Shown here piece by piece: positions 29,726 to 34,828 of a stretch of DNA of 37,155 nucleotides. Position numbers and translations under genes: made by a program. The notes under the pieces were generated by a model that did no database searches, was not told the DNA's origin, and saw only the letters and a program-made list of their open reading frames with translations. The DNA is from Nanobdellota archaeon (lineage in GTDB: Archaea; Nanobdellota; Nanobdellia; Pacearchaeales; GW2011-AR1): positions 1 through 37,155 of the forward strand of contig JAHIVP010000033.1 of assembly GCA_018816335.1 (NCBI GenBank), given 5' to 3'. The stretch's first letter is position 1, and each line of letters starts with the position of its first letter.

Positions 29726-31642
29726 ATGACTAAGAAAAAATTTTACGTCACAACGGCGATAGATTATGTGAATGCAGAGCCTCATATAGGGCATGCTTAT
29801 CAGAAAATTATAGCGGATGTTCTGGCTCGATGGCATAAGCTGAAAGGAGAAGATGTGTTTTTTTTAACTGGAACTGATGAACATGGGCAGAAAATTGCGA
29901 ATGCAGCTAAGGAGAATGGAAAGAGTCCTAAGGAATTTGTTGATAAAACTGCTGTTAAATTTGAAAAAGCTTGGAAAACTTTGAATTTAGATTTTGATAG
30001 ATTTATTAGAACAACTGACAAGGATCATGAGAAAAAGGTTAAGGATTTTATTAAATTATTAGAGAAGAAAGGGGATATTTACAAAGGAGAGTATTCTGGG
30101 TTGTATTGTGAAGGTTGTGAGGCTTATTATACTGAAAAAGATTTAATTGATGGAAAATGTAAGTTTCATCCTAATAGAGAAATTATGGAAATGAAGGAGG
30201 AGTCTTATTTTTTTAAGTTGAGTAGATATGAGAAGAAACTCTTGGGATTGTATAAGAAGAATAAAAAATATATTTTGCCAAAGTTTAGAGAGCCTGAGAT
30301 TGTTAATAGGGTTAAGGAGGGTTTGAAAGATCTTAGTATTACTAGATCTAAAAAGAATTTGCAATGGGGAATTGATTTTCCTTTAGATAATGATCATGTT
30401 TTGTATGTTTGGAGCGAGGCTTTGTTGAATTATATAACTGGAATTGATTGGCCTAGTGCGAAATTTAAAAAATATTGGCCAGCTGATGTTGAGGTTTTAG
30501 GAATTGATAATGGTTGGTTTCATTGTGTGATTTGGCCTGCAATGTTATTTTCAGCTGGAATAAAACCTGCAAATACGATTTTGATAAATGGGTTTTTGAC
30601 TTTTAATGGGCAGAAGATTAGTAAGAGTTTAGGAAATGCTATTGGGGTTCAGAGTTTAGTTGATAAGTATGGGGCTGATGCGATAAGATATTATGTTTCA
30701 AGAAATTTTGTTTTTGGGCAAGATGGTGATTTCTCTGAAAAAGGGTTAGTAGATAGGCATAATAATGAATTGTTGAATAAGTTGGGAAATCTTGTAAGTA
30801 GGGTTAGTAATTTAGCTGAGAAAAATGGAATTGAGAAGACAGCTAATAAGTTGATTAAGAAGTTGAAGATTAAAGAGATTGAGAAGCTGTTTGATAATTT
30901 TGAGTTTGATAAAGTTTTGAATGAGATTTTTGGTTTTATTGATGTGTGTAATGAATATGTTCAGGAGAATGAGTTGTGGAAATCAAAAGATAAAAAGAAA
31001 CTTTATGAGTTAATTGATTCAATAAAAGATATTAGTATTTTACTTTGGAGTTTTATTCCTGAGACTTGTGAGAAGATTGCTAAAGATTTGAATTTTAAGA
31101 TTGATTATAAAGAGCTTGGAAAAGGTTATAAAGTTCAGAAAGTTGTTAAGGGTAAGAATTTATTTTTAAAGATTGAATATGTCTCTTCCGGCGCTCGTAA
31201 ACCAAAGGTTTCCGGCGCCACAGAACCCATGACTGTGCCTGCGCACAGAGGTGGGGTTAAGGGTTCTGTCGGGAAAGAAGATTCTATTGAAGGAGTTTTA
31301 AATATGAAAGAAGTTGGGTTTAGTGATTGGGAGAAAATTGATTTGAGAGTTGGGCAGATTGTTAAGGCTGAAGATATTGATGGGGCTGATAAGTTATTTA
31401 AGTTGACTGTTGATTTAGGTAAGAAGTTGGGGAAGAGGACTTTGGCGGCGGGGATTAAGGAGTTTTATTCTAAAGGAGATTTGAAAGGAAAGAAGTGTAT
31501 TGTTTTTGTTAATTTACAGCCTCGAGAATTGAAAGGTGTTAAGAGTGAGGGGATGTTGTTGGCTGCATCAAGTGAAGATCATAGTAAGGTAGTTTTGATA
31601 GGGGCGGAGGGGGAGGTGGAGTTGGGTTCTAGGGTTAGTTAG
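29726..31642 (+). CDS. metG: Methionyl-tRNA synthetase with fused C-terminal tRNA-binding domain
   Basis: 638 residues, class I. HIGH is HIGH at 20-23; KMSKS is KISKS near 296-300. The connective peptide holds a reduced zinc knuckle (CEGC, CKFH). The anticodon-binding helical domain runs to about residue 480. Residues about 530-638 are an EMAP-II/Trbp111-like OB domain (DLRVGQIVKAEDIDGADKLFKLTVDLG), often a separate gene. The linker between them (about 486-516, SSGARKPKVSGATEPMTVPA) is GC-rich and palindromic in DNA, unlike the rest. The 3' end is strongly G-rich. It probably charges both initiator and elongator tRNA-Met. Confidence 0.96.
   Translation: MTKKKFYVTTAIDYVNAEPHIGHAYQKIIADVLARWHKLKGEDVFFLTGTDEHGQKIANAAKENGKSPKEFVDKTAVKFEKAWKTLNLDFDRFIRTTDKDHEKKVKDFIKLLEKKGDIYKGEYSGLYCEGCEAYYTEKDLIDGKCKFHPNREIMEMKEESYFFKLSRYEKKLLGLYKKNKKYILPKFREPEIVNRVKEGLKDLSITRSKKNLQWGIDFPLDNDHVLYVWSEALLNYITGIDWPSAKFKKYWPADVEVLGIDNGWFHCVIWPAMLFSAGIKPANTILINGFLTFNGQKISKSLGNAIGVQSLVDKYGADAIRYYVSRNFVFGQDGDFSEKGLVDRHNNELLNKLGNLVSRVSNLAEKNGIEKTANKLIKKLKIKEIEKLFDNFEFDKVLNEIFGFIDVCNEYVQENELWKSKDKKKLYELIDSIKDISILLWSFIPETCEKIAKDLNFKIDYKELGKGYKVQKVVKGKNLFLKIEYVSSGARKPKVSGATEPMTVPAHRGGVKGSVGKEDSIEGVLNMKEVGFSDWEKIDLRVGQIVKAEDIDGADKLFKLTVDLGKKLGKRTLAAGIKEFYSKGDLKGKKCIVFVNLQPRELKGVKSEGMLLAASSEDHSKVVLIGAEGEVELGSRVS
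31185..31267. repeat. GC-rich palindromic insert inside metG
   Basis: In-frame block much richer in GC than its gene. It has TTCCGGCGC as a direct repeat, a stem GGCGC...AAACC/GGTTT...GCGCC (31190-31219), a stem CTGTGC/GCACAG (31233-31248) and an outer pair AGAACCC/GGGTTCT (31222-31228 with 31261-31267). It reads as the linker between catalytic and tRNA-binding domains. It is probably an acquired hairpin element of another class. Confidence 0.7.
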
Positions 31643-31665
31643 GGAAAAAAGAGTTCTGATGATTT

Positions 31666-32124
31666 ATGATGTTATATGATGATTTAATACAAGGAAGGAT
31701 GAGTAGGGATGATTTTAAGAGATATCTCATGTTGAGGGTAGTTAGAGCAATGCCACATAATTCGGAGATCATGCATGATTCTTGTGAATATTTTGAGTCA
31801 GGAAGACCTCTTGATTTCAAGGCGGGAATTTCTGATAGGATGTTATTTAGACAACAAGTGGACTTAGTAATTGATACTCTTATTGATGATATTTTAGATA
31901 TGGCGAAGAAAGGCGAAAAATTAACTAATCCTGGGGTAGATTGCCATGAAGATTTTAGATTGCCGTATTTGTTCTCAGTATGGTTGGTGGATGGAGAAAG
32001 AATTAAGGGAAACACGAGAAAGATATTCTTAGAATTTTTAATAATTAATTCCCCACGCAAATCCGCTCCTTACGTCGCTTTCCATTTGCTCCCCAAAAAA
32101 GTTATTAATCTTAAAATTCTTTGA
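31666..32124 (+). CDS. Hypothetical protein with hairpin-derived C-terminus, 152 aa
   Basis: No family recognised. Residues 1-120 are mostly helical (YDDLIQGRMSRDDFKRYLMLRVVRAM, VDLVIDTLIDDILDMAKKGEK), with a short HEDFRLPYLFSVWLVDGE strand region. From about residue 122 the frame runs through stem-loop element 17 and yields the tail NSPRKSAPYVAFHLLPKKVIN, so the original stop may have been replaced. A second ATG directly follows the first. It starts 23 nt after metG. Confidence 0.55.
   Translation: MMLYDDLIQGRMSRDDFKRYLMLRVVRAMPHNSEIMHDSCEYFESGRPLDFKAGISDRMLFRQQVDLVIDTLIDDILDMAKKGEKLTNPGVDCHEDFRLPYLFSVWLVDGERIKGNTRKIFLEFLIINSPRKSAPYVAFHLLPKKVINLKIL
32031..32120. repeat. Degraded stem-loop element 17 at the 3' end of a gene
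   Basis: AGAATTTT (32031-32038) pairs with AAAATTCT (32113-32120), and TAATAA (32039-32044) with TTATTA (32102-32107). The loop has two CCCC tracts at its ends and a nested stem GCAAAT/ATTTGC (32057-32062 with 32084-32089). The C-tracts are on the + strand, as in the other copies. Confidence 0.6.
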
Positions 32125-32192
32125 TAGGTGTTGGGTTTATAATTATTGTATTGAGAAGGTTTTTGAATTTAGAATTATTACTTTTTTTCTAG

Positions 32193-32966
32193 TTAACTAG
32201 AAAAAACTTCACTTAATTTTCCCCAGAAACCTTTTCTATAATCAACTTTTTTTCCTGGTTTTCGTCCAGATATTCCAGCTGCAATGTTTTTGTAGGCTCG
32301 AGCTGCTTTTGATGATGGGTGTGTGTGAACAACTGCATCTTTGATCATTAAGGCTTTTTTCACTTTGCTATCATCTGGAATTACTCCTAAAATAGGAATT
32401 TCAAGCATTTCTTCAATTGATTTGATTGACATTTCTGTAGAAGCTCCTATTGCTTTTGTTACAATTGCTCCTAAGATGTTTTTCTTTTTTTGTTCTGCAA
32501 CTTTAGCTGCTTTTAATGCGTCTGTTACAGAGGGCATGTCTGGATTTGTTACAATTATAACATCATCAACAGCATCCATTACATCTGTTACTTCTGTTCC
32601 TAGTCCTGCTCCAGAATCAAAAATTATATAATCAGCTAGTTTTCTTAATCTTTTTGCAACATCAGGCATTTTTTTTGTTTTTATGTTATCTAGCTCTTTT
32701 ATTGATAAAGAAGAAGGGATAATTTTTATTCCTGATTCGTGTTCGTAAACTGCTTCGTCAATTTCAGCTTTTCCATTAAGTACGTGGTTTAGATTTACAG
32801 GAACAATTGGGACTCCGAAGTGGATTCCTACATTGGGTGTGGTAAGATTTGCATCTACTACTATAACATCATCTCCATAAGCGTTTAATGCTGCTCCTAG
32901 ATTAATAGAAGTTGTTGTTTTCCCTACACCTCCTTTTCCAGAGGTCACTAGTATAATTTTTGACAT
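32193..32966 (-). CDS. minD: MinD/ParA-family ATPase
   Basis: 257 residues. Deviant Walker A SGKGGVGKTT (about 9-18) with the signature lysine, VIVVDANLTTPN (switch I/A' box), and the DYIIFDSGAGLGTEV Walker B region. The C-terminus GKKVDYRKGFWGKLSEVFSS could be an amphipathic membrane-targeting helix as in MinD. It may position division or other structures at the membrane; FtsZ is in the same window but no MinE or MinC is seen. The upstream gene ends 1 nt before it, so they are co-expressed. Confidence 0.93.
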   Translation of the reverse strand: MSKIILVTSGKGGVGKTTTSINLGAALNAYGDDVIVVDANLTTPNVGIHFGVPIVPVNLNHVLNGKAEIDEAVYEHESGIKIIPSSLSIKELDNIKTKKMPDVAKRLRKLADYIIFDSGAGLGTEVTDVMDAVDDVIIVTNPDMPSVTDALKAAKVAEQKKKNILGAIVTKAIGASTEMSIKSIEEMLEIPILGVIPDDSKVKKALMIKDAVVHTHPSSKAARAYKNIAAGISGRKPGKKVDYRKGFWGKLSEVFSS

Positions 32967-32967
32967 C

Positions 32968-33408
32968 TTACTTAGAAAGAATTTGTTTAACTTGACTTAT
33001 AAAGTTTTCTAAAGTATTTGCGTATTCTTTTAGTGTGTCGATGTTTATGTCTACCCACTTGCCTCTATCCAGAATTTTTAGAGTAATGTTTTTTCTAAAT
33101 TCATTTTCTCTTTGTTTTTCTGCATTATCAGCTCTTTTGAAGAACTCCATAAGTTCAATTGCATCTATAACCTCTTTATTTTTTTTAAAAGCATTTTTTG
33201 CTGTTTCTATTCTTGGACGAGGGTTTGTAGGGATAGATTTTATTTTCTTTTTCTTTTTTGCTTGTTTTAGAAGTGCTTCGATTCCTAATTCTATCATACT
33301 ACTCCATCTTTTTAATAAATTTATGATGACATCTGCTGTTTTAGTATACTTCAAGCTAACATAAAAAAGATGGTCGGCACTAATTTTTTCTTGAATTATT
33401 TTCTCCAT
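32968..33408 (-). CDS. Helical protein co-transcribed with minD (paralogue A)
   Basis: 146 residues from ATG 33408 (an earlier TTG at 33435 would add nine residues). Predicted mostly alpha-helical, starting MEKIIQEKISADHLFYVSLKY. It is related along its length to the protein encoded at 33557-34003: both have ADHLxY near residue 12-20, an E(F)xKN block, and a final helix ending xxxAK/VKxxI. A lysine-rich segment (KQAKKKKKIK) is special to this copy. The family resembles HEPN-like helical bundles but I cannot name it. Tight spacing with minD suggests a functional partner. Confidence 0.7.
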   Translation of the reverse strand: MEKIIQEKISADHLFYVSLKYTKTADVIINLLKRWSSMIELGIEALLKQAKKKKKIKSIPTNPRPRIETAKNAFKKNKEVIDAIELMEFFKRADNAEKQRENEFRKNITLKILDRGKWVDINIDTLKEYANTLENFISQVKQILSK

Positions 33409-33536
33409 TGCTAGAAAAGTCTTGATGAAAAGCAATAAATCCTTGAAATTATTTTCGTGTTAAAATTTGGATAATTTGGTGTTTTCATTTGGGCTGAAAA
33501 TTTAATTTTGAGGTAAGATGTTAGAAGGGGGGATAC

Positions 33537-33548
33537 TATATATACTTT
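33537..33548 (-). promoter_or_regulatory. TATA element of the minD operon
   Basis: On the - strand this reads AAAGTATATATA, identical to the 12-mer ahead of ftsZ. It lies about 129 nt before the ATG at 33408, so the leader would be about 100 nt long. A run of six C on the - strand follows it. Confidence 0.55.
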
Positions 33549-33556
33549 TTCTTTTG

Positions 33557-34003
33557 TTATTGAATGTGGTTTTTTGCTTTGATTATGATGTTTTTTGTGG
33601 TTTGATTGAATTGTTTAATTTTTTCAATTGTTATTGTGTCAATTGTTAAGTGATTTGTCATGATTACAAATTTGTTGTTTTTTGAGAATTCCATAGGTGA
33701 TTTATTGTGTTTTTCAATTAAGTTTCTTATTTCCTTTATTATGTTTGTTTCTTCTAGGCTTAATATTTTTCTTATTATTTCATTTTGAGTTCTTGAATCT
33801 TGTGGGAGGTAATCTATGTTTTTGTAGAGATATTCTTTGTAGATGATTGATTTGATTATGTTTTCAAGTGATTTGTTTAGTTCTATTACTATTTTTATTA
33901 GGAGTTTTTGTTCGTTTATTAAGGGATATGTTGTGTAGATTAAGTGGTCTGCTAAGTGAGATTGTTGAATTGCTGTGTTTAGGAATTCGAGGTGTTTTTC
34001 CAT
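33557..34003 (-). CDS. Helical protein upstream of the minD operon (paralogue B)
   Basis: 148 residues, mostly helical, beginning MEKHLEFLNTAIQQSHLADHLIY. It aligns with paralogue A (see 32968-33408), sharing ADHLxY and the C-terminal MEFSKNNKFVIM...DTITIEKIKQF pattern, without the lysine-rich segment. No family named. The duplication next to minD suggests alternate adaptors or interacting partners; this is inference. Confidence 0.68.
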   Translation of the reverse strand: MEKHLEFLNTAIQQSHLADHLIYTTYPLINEQKLLIKIVIELNKSLENIIKSIIYKEYLYKNIDYLPQDSRTQNEIIRKILSLEETNIIKEIRNLIEKHNKSPMEFSKNNKFVIMTNHLTIDTITIEKIKQFNQTTKNIIIKAKNHIQ

Positions 34004-34042
34004 GATTTATTAAGGAGAGAGAAGTATAATTAGTTTATGTTG

Positions 34043-34099
34043 TAATTTTAATACCTAACAATAACCCTCCCCCCCACCCTTATTAAGATATTAAAATTA
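34043..34099. repeat. C-loop stem-loop element 15
   Basis: Outer arms TAATTTTAATA (34043-34053) and TATTAAAATTA (34089-34099), 11 bp; inner AATAA/TTATT; loop CCCTCCCCCCCACCC (34065-34079). The stem is shared with element 6. It lies between NAC and paralogue B on the - strand. Confidence 0.9.
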
Positions 34100-34120
34100 A
34101 TTAGAGAGTTTATAATATTA

Positions 34121-34456
34121 TTATTCACTTAGCTCAAGAATAGAAGCAGCAAGATCTCCGTCATTTTTTTCTAAAGATTCTTTTGCTTCATCTTCTGATT
34201 TGTTTGTTTTTTCTGCAACTGTTTTAATGTCGTCTTTATTTATTCCTTCTTCTTCAGGTTCTTCTTCACTGATATCTCCTGTGATTTGAAATGATTCTTG
34301 TCCTTGCATTGTTATTTTTTGAATTGAAGGGTTTTCTATCACTAGATTTTTATCTTCTTGTTCTATGATAACTCGAGAAGCTGGGATATCTTCTTGATTG
34401 ATTCCCATTTGCTTCATAGCTTGCTGCATTTTTTTGGGGTTCATGCCTGGAAACAT
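34121..34456 (-). CDS. nac: Nascent polypeptide-associated complex protein (archaeal NAC)
   Basis: 111 residues. A short Met-rich N-terminus (FPGMNPKKMQQAMKQMG) leads to the NAC domain (RVIIEQEDKNLVIENPSIQKITMQGQESFQITGD), an acidic linker (EEEPEEEG) and a C-terminal UBA domain (DDIKTVAEKTNKSEDEAKESLEKNDGDLAASILEL). It binds nascent chains at the ribosome exit as a homodimer. It begins 1 nt after the Sec61-beta stop, an apt pairing of targeting and translocation functions. Confidence 0.95.
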   Translation of the reverse strand: MFPGMNPKKMQQAMKQMGINQEDIPASRVIIEQEDKNLVIENPSIQKITMQGQESFQITGDISEEEPEEEGINKDDIKTVAEKTNKSEDEAKESLEKNDGDLAASILELSE

Positions 34457-34457
34457 T

Positions 34458-34628
34458 TTATAATGCTACTGGGAAAACTAGTTTAAGAATTAATACAAAA
34501 GCGACTAAAGCAATTATGAATGCGATTACATGAGCTGGTTTCATTTTTAGTCTTGAAGGGTATTCTTCGCTGTATCTTACTAAACCGCCGAATCCGCCAG
34601 GCATGTTTATTTTGTTATCTTTTGCCAT
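34458..34628 (-). CDS. Preprotein translocase subunit Sec61-beta (SecG)
   Basis: 56 residues: a short N-terminus with the conserved MPGGFGGLVRYSEEYPSRLKM, then a single transmembrane helix (PAHVIAFIIALVAFVLILKLV). This is the small tail-anchored subunit of the SecYEG/Sec61 channel. It is translated just ahead of NAC in the same unit. Too short for usual ORF thresholds, but unmistakable in sequence. Confidence 0.93.
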   Translation of the reverse strand: MAKDNKINMPGGFGGLVRYSEEYPSRLKMKPAHVIAFIIALVAFVLILKLVFPVAL

Positions 34629-34736
34629 GTTTCTATTGATTTATTATAGTATTTAAGGTTTTTGTAGAAAGATTTTAAAGGTTGGAAATTATCTTGATTT
34701 ATGGATAATTTTTATATCATGTAAATATACTAAAAA

Positions 34737-34790
34737 ATTTTACTCTACACAATAAACCCTCCCTCCCACCCTTTATTGTGAAGTAAAATA
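34737..34790. repeat. C-loop stem-loop element 16, archetype
   Basis: Loop CCCTCCCTCCCACCC (34757-34771), AATAAA/TTTATT inner stem, AC bulge, outer arms ATTTTACT..AC and GTGAAGTAAAAT with two mismatches. It is the closest sister of element 11; similarity continues into the right flank for about 25 nt. It lies between divergent Sec61-beta and valS. Confidence 0.92.
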
Positions 34791-34828
34791 ATCTCTACTC
34801 ATATCTATGATGTAAAAATTAAAAGTTT

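Noticed and set aside
531-34790. C-loop repeats as a CRISPR array
   Set aside because: Copies are kilobases apart, stems differ, there are no regular spacers and no cas genes in the window.
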